Source: Euglena gracilis (taxonomy: Eukaryota > Euglenida > Euglenophyceae > Euglenales). Taken from it: a DNA stretch of 64,000 bases. The notes beneath the pieces were generated by a model. It was not told the DNA's origin, did not search any database, and saw only the letters and a list, made by a program, of their open reading frames with translations. Both the position numbers and the translations under genes were made by a program. This document shows, piece by piece, positions 8,101 to 38,030 of the stretch; position 1 is the first letter of the stretch, and each line of letters begins with the position of its first letter. Location of the stretch: contig CP154954.1 of assembly GCA_039621445.1 (NCBI GenBank), positions 19,702,642 through 19,766,641 on the forward strand, read 5' to 3'.

Positions 8101-10719
8101 AAAAAACATGCTAAATGCCAATTTACACTAATTTTCACATGGCGCAAAGCGCCAAAGGAAAATTTTGGGTGTTTTTGGGAACCTGAAAAATTATGTTTTT
8201 TTCGGGCCCGGGTCAGTCAAGAAAAAATCCAACAATAAGACCCCCCCCAAAAAATAAGACCCTCCCCTGGAGGTTTCCAGCAACGGACCCAAAAATAAGA
8301 CCTGGGTCTTTTCAATTGGCGGGCAACATGACAGCTCGGGGGTGGTTCGGGACGCGGGGGGACGCGGGGGGGGGGGACGCGGGGGGGATGCAGGGGGGAA
8401 CTGTGGCCCAGCTACCACCACACGTTTTTTTTTGGCGCCCCCCAAATTTGCATGTAATTTTCCTTTGGTGGACCAAAAAAATGTGCCCAGCCAAAATCCG
8501 GGACGCGGGGGGGGGGGGGGGGGGCGGGGAGGGGGACGCAGGGGGGACGCGGGGGGAGCACCCCCGGAATTTCGAATTTTCAAACAGGTTCGGAAAATGC
8601 GATCACCGATTTTCAGAGGGCTGTGCAATCTGGCTGAGTTCTACGGGTTCCAAGCAACAGGTTTTGGGGAGAGCTTTCGTTTGATATGCTATATGGCACC
8701 TAACCTGTGGGATTTGACAAATTAAGCTGTCAAATTTTGGAACATGCAATCGCTGAAAATAAGCTCCGTGCATTCAGGTTGAATTCTGTGGCCATCTGTC
8801 AAAAGCCCTTGAGAAGTGCTTTTGATTGATGGGTAACATGGCTTCGGAAGTGCGGAATCTACCAATAGATTTCAACACAAACACTTCAGAACTGATTACC
8901 CCTTGCCATTTTCCGCCTGCCCTGTATATCGTGCCCGAAATACAGGGCAGGCGCAGGTACCCCGAATACGCAACAAAAATTGTGGCACCCCATACCCCGA
9001 TAGACAGGGCAAGCGCAGGGTACCCCGATTACACCGTTTATACCGCGGGCTCCCGGATCTGGGGGGGTAGTGGGCCAACCCTAGGGTCGGCCCAATACGA
9101 CCCTGGGGTCGCTAGGGTCGCTAAGGTCGACCCCCCCTCCAGGACGTGGAGTGGGCCGACCCTGGGGTCGTCCGCCCTAGGGTCGTGGGCCGACCCTGGG
9201 GTTGTGGGCCGACCCTAGGGTCGGCCCACCCGACGACCTCGCCCCCCCCCCTATCAAAAAAAATTCGACAGAAATTTTGAGGGCCCGTTTTGGGGGCCAA
9301 ATCCTTTTTGTTGCTCAACTCTTCGAGGGCCAAAATAACCAAAACCCTTGTGTTTCAAAGTTGTTTTGTTGTTCAACTGCTAACCCCTTCGTGCATGAGG
9401 TGGTGAGATGTTGTCTTTCTGTTTCTGTGGGCCTGTTTTTGTGACTGATTCGATTAATCGAATCTACCCTATTTTGGGCCCTCAATTGGTTGAACAACAA
9501 AAGGGATTTACCCCCAAAAACGACTTGGAAGCACAAGGGATTTGCCCCGCAAACGATTTGGAAACACAAGGGATTTTGTTATTTTGGGGCCCTCGATCAG
9601 TTGAACAACAAAAGGGATTTGCCCCCCAAAACGATTTGGAAGCACAAGGGATTTGCCCCCCAAAACAACTTGGAAGCACAGGGGATTTTGTTGTTTTGGG
9701 TTAGGGTTATTTTGGGTTATTGAGGGGGGTTTACAGGGTAGAGAAAGGGGGGGTGTCCCCCAAGGGGCATAAGGAGTGGGGGAGGGGGGGCACCTCGCTC
9801 CTTCAGGAACTGCCGCAGCTCCTTCGTCTTGTGCTTCCCCAGGTTGTCACCGCCAGGCCTCTTTTTGATAGCACAGTCCTTATTGCCTGCCCATGGCAGT
9901 CACACCCCCTGGACCCCGGCATATTTCCCCTGAAAATGCCCATTGGGTCCCCCAGTTGGTGCTGGGGAACCCCCTCCCCCCCACTTAAACCCCCCTCGGA
10001 CCGACCAACCAAAAGGACACCTTATAAACCGCCCATCGTGAACAAAAATGAAAACGGTGTGGACATTCTTTTTGCCCTCAAAACTGCCCAGATCCAATTT
10101 TTTTCGAAATTTCACTGACTTCGGACATCATCAAAAATGCAATTTTAGCCAATTTTGGTCAAAATAGATTCCTTGGGGGTATTTTGGTGGATTTCGACGA
10201 ACAATCTTGACTCATAAAACCTCCCCATTATCAGCATTGTTATTTTTACTGACTTGTGAAACCCCCCCATTATAAAACCCCCTCATCGGACCCGCCACAC
10301 CAGACCCAGGGTTTACCAGTTTACAGCATTACCCAGGGAGGTCAGGGGGAGAGGTGCGGGTTGAAAATGTACACCACCCCCACCGCACAAAAATTGGAAA
10401 AAGCAATTTTCCCACAAATTTATGATCAGGGACCCGAAAATTTTTTTACCGTTTTATTCAAAGATTAAAAAAAAAAATGATGAGGAGACAGGTCAGCAGG
10501 TGCCAGAGCAGGAGAAAGGACAATTTTAGCGAGCACAGATGGTCAAGGATGGTTTTGCGGAGAGGTCAGAGGGTCGGAAGTACCCCGGGGGGGGGGGGGC
10601 TTCTGCAAAAAAACCGAAGCCTGGTCCCAGTCCAGCTCGACCCCCTGCATCACCGCCACCATCGCCATCACCAACACCATGGCCAGCAGCCAGCGCCACC
10701 CACAGAGCTGCGGGGCCAT
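5120..10719 (-). CDS. Small ER-lumenal SAP/ARMET-like protein ending in KEEL (whole gene)
   Basis: Five minus-strand exons are recognised: 10,719-~10,640, 9,886-9,794, 6,494-6,412, 6,109-6,013 and 5,193-5,120. The first has a Met followed by a hydrophobic leader, which suggests a signal peptide. Exons 2-3 encode TKELRQFLKERG followed by EKPDLIRLVRESKDLP, a helix-turn-helix of the SAP kind. The C-terminal half of ARMET/MANF proteins has a similar E-L-K-x-x-L ... E-K-x-D-x-x pattern. Exons 4-5 encode charged helices, and the protein ends KMKEEL. KEEL is an accepted variant of the KDEL retrieval signal. The last three junctions agree in phase (1, 0, 1) without adjustment. The mature protein would be about 100 residues. 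Function is inferred only as an ER-resident helper; no enzyme motif is seen. Confidence 0.6.
5290..5469 (+). pseudogene. hAT-type transposase fragment (tentative)
   Basis: After the acceptor-like CACAATAG the plus strand encodes VADLLRVLDPVSQALQLF, then a segment ending ELRNRLSRTWARQMVHAWLL. The pattern L-L-x-x-L-x-P-x-x-x-A-x-x-x-x, with a polar linker and a second helix, recalls the region of hAT transposases before the dimerisation domain (L-x-P-F-x-x-A-T-x-x-L). It lies in an intron or terminal region of a minus-strand gene, on the opposite strand. No ends or catalytic residues are seen in this stretch. It may equally be an unrelated exon. Confidence 0.3.
6013..6109 (-). CDS. Exon 4 of the KEEL gene
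   Basis: The acceptor CCTCCCCACAG and donor GACTG|GTACGC bound 97 bases. The exon encodes an alanine/lysine-rich linker, then KLKEKDLQDLLAKMKRE, a strongly amphipathic charged helix. It starts in phase 0, directly following the AAG that ends the exon at 6,412-6,494. It ends with one extra base, matching the two-base start of the last exon. Confidence 0.65.
6412..6494 (-). CDS. Exon 3 of the KEEL gene, second helix of the SAP-like unit
   Basis: The acceptor TTTGTCCAG and donor ATCAAG|GTGTGC bound 83 bases encoding VDEKQYASGEKPDLIRLV, then RESKDLPIK. The first two bases complete the glycine of KERG from the previous exon, so the joined unit reads as a SAP-type helix-loop-helix. Phase agreement on both sides supports the assignment. 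Confidence 0.65.
7838..8322. mobile_element. Insertion-like unit flanked by a 15-bp direct repeat, with AATAAGACCCCC repeats
   Basis: CTTTTCAATTGGCGG occurs at 7838-7852 and again at 8308-8322. The 455 bases between carry at least eight copies of AAATAAGACCCCCC and two small hairpins (GGCGCGAAGCGCC, GGCGCAAAGCGCC). A 15-bp target duplication would fit a retroposed element. No inverted ends or coding sequence are seen. A chance local duplication remains possible. Confidence 0.35.
8340..8575. repeat. (GGGGGACGC)n G-rich tracts
   Basis: Two clusters of imperfect GGGGGGACGCG repeats are separated by about 100 bases. The same motif recurs at about 55,590-55,640 and 56,350-56,395, so it belongs to a dispersed G-rich family. 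Apparent open frames here are repeat translations. Confidence 0.7.
9056..9240. repeat. GGGCCGACCCTGGGGTCG minisatellite-like cluster
   Basis: About seven imperfect copies of a GGGCCGACCCTrGGGTCG palindromic unit, spaced irregularly. Each unit is self-complementary (GACCC/GGGTC). No gene is visible. Confidence 0.75.
9290..9710. repeat. ~90-bp satellite, partly inverted
   Basis: The units contain AAATCCCTTTTGTTGTTCAAC and CAAAATAACAAAATCCCTTGTG-like blocks. Copies at 9,295-9,375 are in one orientation and those at 9,475-9,705 in the other. The same unit forms an array at 40,580-40,935 and single copies at 52,820-52,990. Confidence 0.8.
9794..9886 (-). CDS. Exon 2 of the KEEL gene, first helix of the SAP-like unit
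   Basis: The acceptor CATGGGCAG and donor GAGCGAG|GTGCCC bound 93 bases. The product reads NKDCAIKKRPGGDNLGKHK, then TKELRQFLKERG. The T-K-E-L-x-x-F-L-K-E-R-G stretch is a typical SAP/ARMET first helix. A second possible acceptor (AATAAG) eight bases further downstream would remove three residues. Confidence 0.6.
10600..10719 (-). CDS. First exon of the KEEL gene, signal peptide
   Basis: From the ATG at 10,717-10,719 the minus strand encodes MAPQLCGWRWLLAMVLVM, continued by AMVAVMQGVELDW. This is a short polar n-region, a hydrophobic core of about 16 residues and a small-residue end, as in a cleavable signal peptide. The frame runs on into CAGGCTTCGGTTTTTTTGC, which looks like the terminal repeat of the window's hAT-like elements, so the true donor may be the GTCGAG just before it. 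Upstream (10,749) there is an AG acceptor, so a 5' UTR intron is possible. The link to exon 2 is inferred from order, strand and the matching ER signals at both ends of the protein. Confidence 0.4.
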
Positions 10720-11442
10720 GAACGACAGCCCGGTCTCGGAAGGAAATGCCTGTAAGAGTGGTGGGGGCAGGGGGGGGGTCGATCGTGGGTCAAAAGTGCC
10801 CCAAAAAAACGGGCTTTCCTGGTCTTTGGCGCCTTCGGCATGGGAAGTACCTTGGCCGAGTGCCCGGGCACTTTTGGCCATGTGCTCCCCCCCCCCCCGG
10901 AGGGTCGGGTCTGGGTGCCTTGGAGCCCAGGCAGGCACCCGGGGTGGGGTCGGCCTCGCCTTGAAATTCAGCCTGGATTTGACGGGGATGCCGATTTTGG
11001 TGGCACCTGCGATTGCGCGATCTGCAAAGGTGAAGATGGTTGAGCGTTCCGCATAGGACTTCCCGCAACAACTGCATCAATGCCACGTTTTGCTGCAACG
11101 TACGTGAACGTCTGTCCTTCCATAGCCATTCAGACCCCACTTGAACTCTCCAGCGCTGGTCTCATTTTGGACTAGAATTGAGATGACCATAAAGCAGGGG
11201 GAAATGCTTACGGGCAGATGAAAAGCTGTACTGCAAAAAAAAACGTATAAAAAGGCGAAAACTGCAAAGCAAAAGCACACACTGTCCCAGTGAAGAAAAA
11301 AAATCAAAAAACAATCCAATAAAAACCAGACAGCCCTCCAAAAGAGGCATCCAATAGCAAATGGCGATGTGAAGAAGGCTTCGAATTTATCATGGAAATG
11401 CTGTAGAGGGAGAAAGGCTCGCTTGGCCATCCTGGCCCTGCC

Positions 11443-11752
11443 CATGCTTGTGCTTACCGACCGGGGGGGGAGGGGGGGTGGGTGCTATAGGGTGCCTGCC
11501 CCTAGCAGGCACACCCCCCCCGGGGGGGGGATAGGGGTCCGGGCTGGACCCAGAAAATTTTCATTGAAAATGGCCTTTTCCGGGCCCCCGGCGCCTTCGG
11601 TGCCGGGGTCGGAGGGGGGCGCCTGCTAGGGGCAGGCACCCCCCAAAACCCTACCCCCCCCCCGGGGGGGGGGGGTCGGATCGTGTGCTATGGGGTGCCT
11701 GCCCCTAGCACCCCCCCCCTGTGGGGTAGGCACCCGACTAAGCGCAAGCCTG
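11443..11752. mobile_element. hAT-like small element with 8-bp target duplication
   Basis: The element begins CATGCTTGTGCTTACCGAC and ends in the inverse of CAGGCTTGCGCTTAGTCGG. It is flanked on both sides by GCCCTGCC (11,435-11,442 and 11,753-11,760). The length is 310 bases. The interior has long G/C tracts, repeats of CTAGGGGCAGGCACC, and a central hairpin CCGGCGCCTTCGGTGCCGG at 11,588-11,606. There is no coding capacity. The 8-bp duplication plus CA...TG ends are the signature of hAT transposition. Confidence 0.85.
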
Positions 11753-11999
11753 GCCCTGCCACCTTCCCGGCCGGCCAAGGTAGAAAATGTCAAAGAGCTG
11801 AGGCCAGGCTGGGCCTTCTGAAGAAAATTGGGGGGGGGGACTCACTAAAGAAAGAGAACCAGAAAGACCAGAAAGGCTTTTATTCATCCACGGTTTTTTT
11901 ACAGGACAATACAATGAAAAATTCTTCACAGTAAACAAATCCTGCTACAGTGTACCGCAGAGGACGGAAAAATTGAGTTGTTGTTTTTGTAAGGTTGTT

Positions 12000-12770
12000 G
12001 TTCACGACAAACCAGAAAACAGCAGCCTCTCTGGCTCGCAAGGCAGAGGGAAGAAGGGCAAGCAATGGGAGTGGCTGGTCCCGCAGCCGGTCATGCACAC
12101 AAACCGCACACACCAAGAAGCGGGAAGTGGCCAGCGTTCCAGTCGTTCGGGTTCAAAGCGAGCATTAACAGGCAGTAGGTCCATGGGGGGGGGGGGGGGG
12201 CGATGCTCAGAGACGTCGGCGCCCTCCACGGGAGGCCGGGGCCTTCCGCGCCTCCCCTGGCCTCTCGCTGGCCCACGGCGGGGGACGGGCCGGGGCGTCT
12301 CCGGGCTGCTGGACCCGCGGCAGCAGCCCACCGGGGGGGACGAAGGGAGGCAAGGGGGCTGCCTCACTGCGGACCGCTTCCAGGGCAGGCTGCAGAAACC
12401 CCCCGGGGGTTGGGACCAGAGAATGCAGCGGGGAGGGGAGGGGGCTGCTGGGAGGGGGCCACCGCCACCCGACGGCGCGGAGACTGGCGAGGGTGTCGGC
12501 GGCGAGCCCCCGGGGGTTGGCTCGAAAAGGTGGGGAGGGGAACCTGCCCGGGCTCTTGTCTTTGGCACGCCAAAGTACGGGGAAAGTGCGGTTGCCACAG
12601 GGGTGTGTCATGGACCAGCCGTGTCAAGGACAGGGGGGGGGGGAGGTGCCTGCCCCCGCCCCCAGCACACGCTGGGTCGGGAGGTCCTGGACGGGAAGGG
12701 CATCACCCCATGGGGTCGACAACATCTGGGGGCGGGGGGTGGAGGGTGTTATGCGGTGGCTCGGGGGAGG
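12000..12770. other. GC-rich stretch, possible exon(s) not resolved
   Basis: The 12.2-12.7 kb part has exon-like GC content, but every frame is dominated by P, R, G and A with no recognisable motif. It lies downstream of the last tentative NSUN2 exon on the minus strand and could hold its low-complexity C-terminus. I cannot support a coding call. Confidence 0.25.
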
Positions 12771-12781
12771 AAGCTGGAGAC

Positions 12782-31597
<18,816 letters not shown>

Positions 31598-31737
31598 CTG
31601 CACAGCAGAAGCCCGGACACACATTATGCCAAGCAACGGTGATGCATCACACCCACACGGGTGGATGGTGTGAGATGTTTGTTTGTGTGCAAAAAACTCT
31701 CCGCCCCAAGATATAGCCACGTTCCGTAAATGTGCTA

Positions 31738-31998
31738 TTATGAGGGGTCATTGAAATGTATGTGTATATATGCATACTCATACATATATGTATACACATA
31801 CTCATACATATGCAATTATGAGGGGTCATTGAAATGTATGTGTATATGCATACTCATACATATATGTATACACATACTCATACATATGCAATTATGAGGG
31901 GTCATTGAAATGTATGTGTATATGCATACTCAAACATATATGTATACACATACTCATACATATGCACATACACACACTCCGAAACATACATATATGCA
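31738..31998. repeat. ~77-bp satellite, about 3 copies
   Basis: The block ATGAGGGGTCATTGAAATGT is followed by TATACATA-type repeats and starts near 31,740, 31,818 and 31,894. The spacings are therefore 78 and 76 bases. It is followed by more CATA-rich sequence. Confidence 0.9.
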
Positions 31999-32060
31999 TG
32001 GCAGCCTCCCACTAACCGCCCCCCCCCCCCCCGGGGGGGCCGGATAATGGGAGGCTGCCA
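31999..32060. repeat. 62-bp inverted-repeat element
   Basis: TGGCAGCCTCCCA at the left is perfectly inverted at the right (TGGGAGGCTGCCA), around a C run and a G run. It would fold into one long hairpin. Flanks are low-complexity CATA repeats, so a target duplication cannot be judged. Confidence 0.7.
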
Positions 32061-32832
32061 CATGCACATATACATACACATACACATCCGTATGCAAATC
32101 CATCTACATAGACATAGACATTGACATAGACACATGCATAAACATATGCATGTACGTAAACAAACGAATATTTATGTGTGTGAGAGTCTGGTATGTACTG
32201 CGGATGTGTGTGCATTCAGATGTGTTGTCCATGTGGACATATGAGTGGGGTTATAAGTAATGCAGAATATCAACCCCCTTCCTCTCATAACGCTGTGACG
32301 GGAGTCCTGGTCCAGCACGCACCACCGCCTTCCAGTGCCGTTTGGCCTGCTCCGCCTCTATACGCTGTCGCTTCGCTCCCATCGGCCCTCTGTATCAAAA
32401 TCAATCAGATGGGGGCGTTTGGCAGCATCAGAGGGCTGCAAGTATGGGCATGAAAAATGTCTGCGGACATGGAAAGGAAGTAGATATAGATAGATAGAGG
32501 GTGGAAAACACACAAAAAAAACTTCAGGGCTGAAGTAATGTGAATCAAAAAAAATGAAACTGATTTTTTATGTCACTGAATCGGTTTGATTTGGGGAGGG
32601 GGATTCCGCCAAGGGAAAAGATCATCCCTCAAAATAAAGTGGGTGCGATTGAATTAAATGACAAAAAATTAAATGAAAACATGCCAAAGAAATCAAAATG
32701 ACAAAAAAATTGGCAATGGGATTGTATATTCATACTGTAAAAGACATATGCGTGCACGCAATGACGCAATATTGTATGCACTCATGCCTGAAATGCGTAC
32801 ATATGCACGCACACATGCGCATATGCATACAT

Positions 32833-32835
<3 letters not shown>

Positions 32836-32914
<79 letters not shown>

Positions 32915-32915
32915 T
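32836..32915. repeat. (CA)n / (GCAC)n microsatellite
   Basis: A CA run, a central block of GCAC tetranucleotides (about 32,866-32,889), then a second CA run. All frames through it are repeat translations. Confidence 0.95.
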
Positions 32916-33005
32916 AACCATATATTACACCGAAAAAGAACAAATACTTCATTTTTGGTCCAATGCACAGCGACAAAAAAAAATCAATAACTCCCAACTA
33001 CCAGC

Positions 33006-33242
<237 letters not shown>

Positions 33243-33734
33243 TTATTGAAAGGTACGCATTTGTTTCTGTGGGGCATGAAGGCACCCAAAGCGAAATGCT
33301 GAAAATGCAAGAAAATAAAAAAAAGTCGCACGGAGATTCCTTCGGATATGGCGTAACACGTTTTGGGTGCGTTTGGGGGGGGGGGGGTGGATATTGGCAA
33401 CATTCTGTGGTTTTTCGTGTATATTGTGTTTTTTTCCAGGCAAATTTTCAATTCTTGCTGAGGATCATTTTCGACACAGAAAAAATTCTGTTTTTTATCA
33501 GATTTTCTCTGCCCTTTGATTAGACAGTGTGCATAGTAATCGACACCATCACTACTATTATTAGATATAAGTACTACACTGGGTCTGAAAAAACAAGCTC
33601 AGGCGGCGCATCTCGCACTTCAGGATTTTTTTCTTTGTCGATGTGCACAACTGCACAAATCGACATTTTCTTCGAAAAAAACACCGAAGTACCTACTGGG
33701 AAAGCAGAAATATGCAAGATGCACACCTCGTGAT

Positions 33735-36090
33735 GCACGTTAGGAAACACGAAGGTTTAACTAGTTATCCTAACGAGTTGTGTGTTACATCCGGAGCGAC
33801 AGATTTGTATTCTTGTCAGTCAAGCAGGTGGGTCATATACCCTGGCTGTGACGGCTATGGGTTTTGGTTTGTCCGCTCCACGTGCATTACTGTTTGATGG
33901 GGACCGACTTTCCACCATTTCAACAATGTGATGCGCAGTAAAACTAGACGATGATTGTGGCATAAAAACCTTTCCGGAACGCTGCCGCCATCAACGGACC
34001 GAAGTATGTCTTTACCAATGGAAAATTCATCACAACACAATCTGGAGGAACACATCCCCGTATAAATTCTGTGGGGACTCCCGACCCTTCCCTCCACTTT
34101 GGACCACTTTACCTGCACATCACTTCAACCTGTACTTTTTCCAACATGCCTTTCCTTTCCCTGACAAACCCTGCATCCTTGTTCCCCACGCTCCAGCAAA
34201 CGCCAAAAAAAACAAAAGACCAAGACCGGCAAAAATAAAAAAAAGTGTGCCAAAACCCCCCGGAGGGAGACACCACCATCTGCCGACAACTGGTGAAGAG
34301 AGCCGCAGCACACAAAATGGGGGGAGACGGCACCGGGGTTTTGGTGTTTTGTTTGGCCTTTTGTCCACTTTGGGGGATAGGTCCGGGGGTTCCAGCCAGG
34401 CACCTATACTCAAACCCAAAAATTTCCCCATTTTAGGCCATTTAAGGCCATTTTAGGCCATTTTAGGCCATTTTAAGGTATAGGTGAGGGTTCTGGAAAT
34501 CATCATTTTTCGACATTTTTGTCCCAAAAACTGTATCATAACGTGTGCAAACCTTCTCTTATTCAGTAATAAGAAATGTACATACAAAAAAGCATGAAAA
34601 ATTCATGAACAATGTATCCCATGATCAACAAATCTTAATTCATACCCATAGAGGAATTCTGAACAGTAAGAAATTATGGCAGTGAAAATTTTTCAAAAAA
34701 CGTTTGACAAATATTAAAAGTTTTTATTTGCGCAACCAAAAAGCGCCCAGTTTTTTTGTATTTTGTGAAATCTACGCCATTTTGCAGGATTTCGCAAAAA
34801 GAAGCCATTTTTCTGAAAGATGATGCTGTTGCATGGTGAAATTCAATTTGAGAGCTGAGCAAAGCTGAGATCAATTCCTCTTCTCCGTGTTTGTTTTCCC
34901 CTTTGGGGAAACTTAATACTAAAAACATTCATAAACAGGAGAGAATCTCATTCATAATTGTTTGTGGTTGTTTGGGTCACTTGATCACTCGGCGTGATTA
35001 TTAGTGGTTTTGGAAAATCCCCAAAATTGTGCTAGTTCGTGATTTGACGGAATCCCTGGTACGCAACAAAACAAATGAGCATGCACAATTTCAATTGAGA
35101 TGTTTCCAACATCTTTCGTCTTTCTTTCCCTGTCTTTTTCCCCATGCTTCCAAATTTGCACTGTTTCATTATTTGCAAAACAGACATCGTTGTGCACCAA
35201 AAAAGATGGGAGTAAGAAAAAAATCCAGCTGTCCAAACCTTCAAAATTCAAATACGAAGAAGGTTGGGGATCATGGGGACTGATACTGAATGACACAATG
35301 AATTGCCACCTATCTCAAAAATTTTGCAACTGTCTCAAAGTATGACTGCAATCTTCTCAAAAGCAATGGCCACTTGTCTCATAATCAGAAAAAAAGAAGT
35401 GTCCATTGGGGTGGACAGTCAAAGAAAGTCATCCGACAGCCCCGTCAGGGCCCACATTTTAGGCAAACCCCTGGCCAACACATTGTGTCCATGGCGAGCA
35501 TTATTCGAATCAGACATGGATGCAAGAGAAAAAGACGCTTATGAAACAGAAACTTGTCTTCCAAACACAACTGTCATGAGGGCATTCATTCTTGAGAAAA
35601 ACGGCAATTGCTTTCAGAAAATTGGCAATTGTTTTGAGAAAACTGACAATTGTTTGGAGAAAATTGGCAATTATTTGGAGATAATTGACCAATTACAATT
35701 GAGAAAATTGGCAGTCATTTTGATTTTGATACATATTCCGCAACCAGCTGTAACAAAAGACACCGAAAGTAATTACCTGAATGGTGTCAGTTGTTCACAA
35801 AAAAAATTGTTGTGCAACAGGATTTTTCCCATTTTAGGCCATTTTAGGCTATTTTAGGCCATTTTAGGCCATTTTAGGCCATTCTAGCTATAGGTGCCTG
35901 GTTCCAGCCACAAAAAAAAATCCCAAAAAACCACGTAAATCCCGGGAATGCCAAGGCCAAAAATAAGCATTCGCTCGGATTTCCAACCGTGCTCCCTCTC
36001 GCTCTCACCCCTTGCAACGCCCGCGCCAATATCAGATTTTGGTTGGAGTGCGAGAATGCGCAAAAAAAGCTTAAGCGCGAAATGCGCCGC
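33735..36090. repeat. Dispersed repeat, copy 2 (interrupted)
   Basis: Homologous to 27,690-29,300 in the same orientation, but split at 34,397/35,900 by a 1.5-kb element. The left part ends TTTGGGGGATAGGTCCGGGG and the right part resumes with the poly-A/CCCAAAAAACC block, whose counterpart in copy 1 is continuous at about 29,100-29,150. Confidence 0.7.
34398..35899. mobile_element. Mutator-like non-autonomous element with 10-bp target duplication
   Basis: The ends are AGGCACCTATA and its exact inverse. The flanks are GGTTCCAGCC on both sides (34,388-34,397 and 35,900-35,909). The length is 1,502 bases. Inside each end are direct TTTTAGGCCA repeats (34,430-34,475 and 35,828-35,880). A 10-bp duplication fits Mutator-like elements (9-11 bp). 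No transposase is visible. A minisatellite of AGAAAATTGGCAATTGTTT units lies at 35,595-35,720. The uninterrupted relative at 27.7-29.3 kb lacks the insert. Confidence 0.8.
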
Positions 36091-36539
36091 CTAAGACAAA
36101 ATCAGAAAATATTCACGTCAATTATCCAAGTAATTCATCATTAAGAGTCATCCATTTATTCTCAAGACAAATTTTATCATCAGCAAATTCAGAATCAGCA
36201 GATGAGAGGGAAAACCAGAGCTGTGTGGGGACGGGGACGCCGATGGGTGAGGGGGTCGGTCCCCCCTCACCCACGATGGTAGTTTGAGGTATTCCTTTGT
36301 CGCCAAAGGAAATATTAGACCTAAAAAGCAACTGGAAGTACGGGAAGGGAATTTTCTTGGGGTGGGTCGCCCACTCACCCCCATACAGGGCGGTCCTTAA
36401 GCAAAAAAAAAAATTCCTGTCCCAATACACTTCAACCAAAAAATAAGGGTTTTGGCCGGGGAAATTTTTTGAAAATTGCTTTGAAAAATGACCCCAAAAT
36501 ACATCATTTTTTGATGGAAAACCACATTTTTCCAAAAAA

Positions 36540-36810
36540 AATCTCCAAAAATTTTAGGGTTGAAAATTGTTAGTTTTCAGGAGGGGGATCAAAAAATGCA
36601 GGTCAAAAAAATGGAACCAAATTTTGGAGCATTCGAATTTTACTGAGAGTTTTCCTCTTTGGAAATTTTTGGGATGTTCAATGGCATTTTTTGCTTCAAA
36701 ACCTCTCAAAATCAAAATTTTGAGAAATGTTGAAATTTTGGAAGGTGTGAAAAAAAATGGGGTTTGGGGGGGCTTTGGGGGGACCCCCTGTACGGGTCCC
36801 AAAATAGGTC
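36540..36810. repeat. Direct repeat pair, copy A (partner 38,030-38,290)
   Basis: The block from GGTTGAAAATTGTTAGTTTT to the GGGGGG/GGGTCCCAAAA end recurs, diverged, about 1.5 kb to the right. Shared features are GGAAGGTGTGAAAAAA and a GGTTTGGGGGGG run. Confidence 0.8.
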
Positions 36811-38030
36811 AAAGTTTTGTTGCAACCTTGCACAAAAAGTTTGGTGCATTTTTTGGAGTCAAATTTGAAACCCGTAAAATTGTTCTCAAAATTTCAAAAT
36901 TTCAAAATCAAAAAATTTAAAGTTGAACTTCCTTTAATTGAATTTATTGCTACCCACATGCTTTAACGAGAGTTAGTATCTTCTTCAGCAGCTTGAGCTC
37001 CTTTGCGACACCACAAGTTTCGAAACCCTCAACTCCAACTTCAACTAAAATTTACACAAACAAAACAGTTTTTGTATTTAGTCCCCAGGAATCCCAACAT
37101 AAATAGTTGAATCTGCTCATGCTCAGGAGTGTGCAAATGTGCAGGGCATACTGCCGGTGAACTTCACCGGTGGAGTTCACCGGGAACTTCATCGTTTTGA
37201 TGGTTAGAGGTGAAATTTTGATGGATGAAAATTTGCTCTTTTTCCTCTCAAAATGATCATTTTGAGGTTGATGGGTCATGGAGTCTCCCATAATGGAATT
37301 TTTCAAAAATTGGGCATCATCGAAAAATGCCATTGGGGTTGGATTTTCGCCAACAATTCCTGATCCTGTAAACCCCAACGATTTATACACTTTATAGACT
37401 TTTGAGCGTTTTGAAACACTTTCGGCCAGTTGGCCTGACTGTTTGTCACTTTTTGGCCTGACTGTTTGTCACTACTGTTGGCCATTTTTTTTTGCCAAGA
37501 GTTAACCAAAATGGCCCAAAATGGCCAAAGAAGTTTGGCCAAATTTTGGCCAAACTTTGACAATTTTCCGTCTTTTATTGCAACCTTGTACAACATTTTT
37601 GGTGTATTTATGGCGGTCAACCCCAGCTGCAAAAAAAAAACAACGTGCCAAAGAAAAAAATTGTTCCTTATGGCCAACATCATATTACAAAAAAGATCGC
37701 GTCTGGGGGATTCTTGGACAAGCCCGGTCGCTGGACAAGGGGGGGGAAAGGAAGGTCAGCGGTCCCCCCACCCCGGAGAGGGACTTTGGGCCAAAAATCA
37801 CTCTGAAAAACCAGTCAACCACCCCCTCCCTGGGGGAGGGGGTTGGTCAATGACTAAGTGATTGTGTGGGCTGGTTGCCAACTTCCAGGGGAAGAGGGGA
37901 GAGGTATGTATGGTCTTTTTCGGGGCAGGCGGGAGCATTTTCGAAACGGGAAGACGAGGATTTGAACCCAAAATACATGATTTTTGATGGAAAACCACAT
38001 TTTTTTCACAAAAAAAATCTCAAAAATTTC
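36810..38030. other. No gene recognised
   Basis: AT-rich with short palindromes (GGTGAACTTCACCGGTGGAG near 37,160) and a remnant of the CTGAAAAACCAGTCAACCAC element family at 37,800. No exon is supported. Confidence 0.5.

Noticed and set aside
10974-11056. Frame STIFTFADRAIAGATKIGIPVKS as an exon
   Set aside because: No consistent splice sites, and the frame runs into a transposon-like end; left unannotated.
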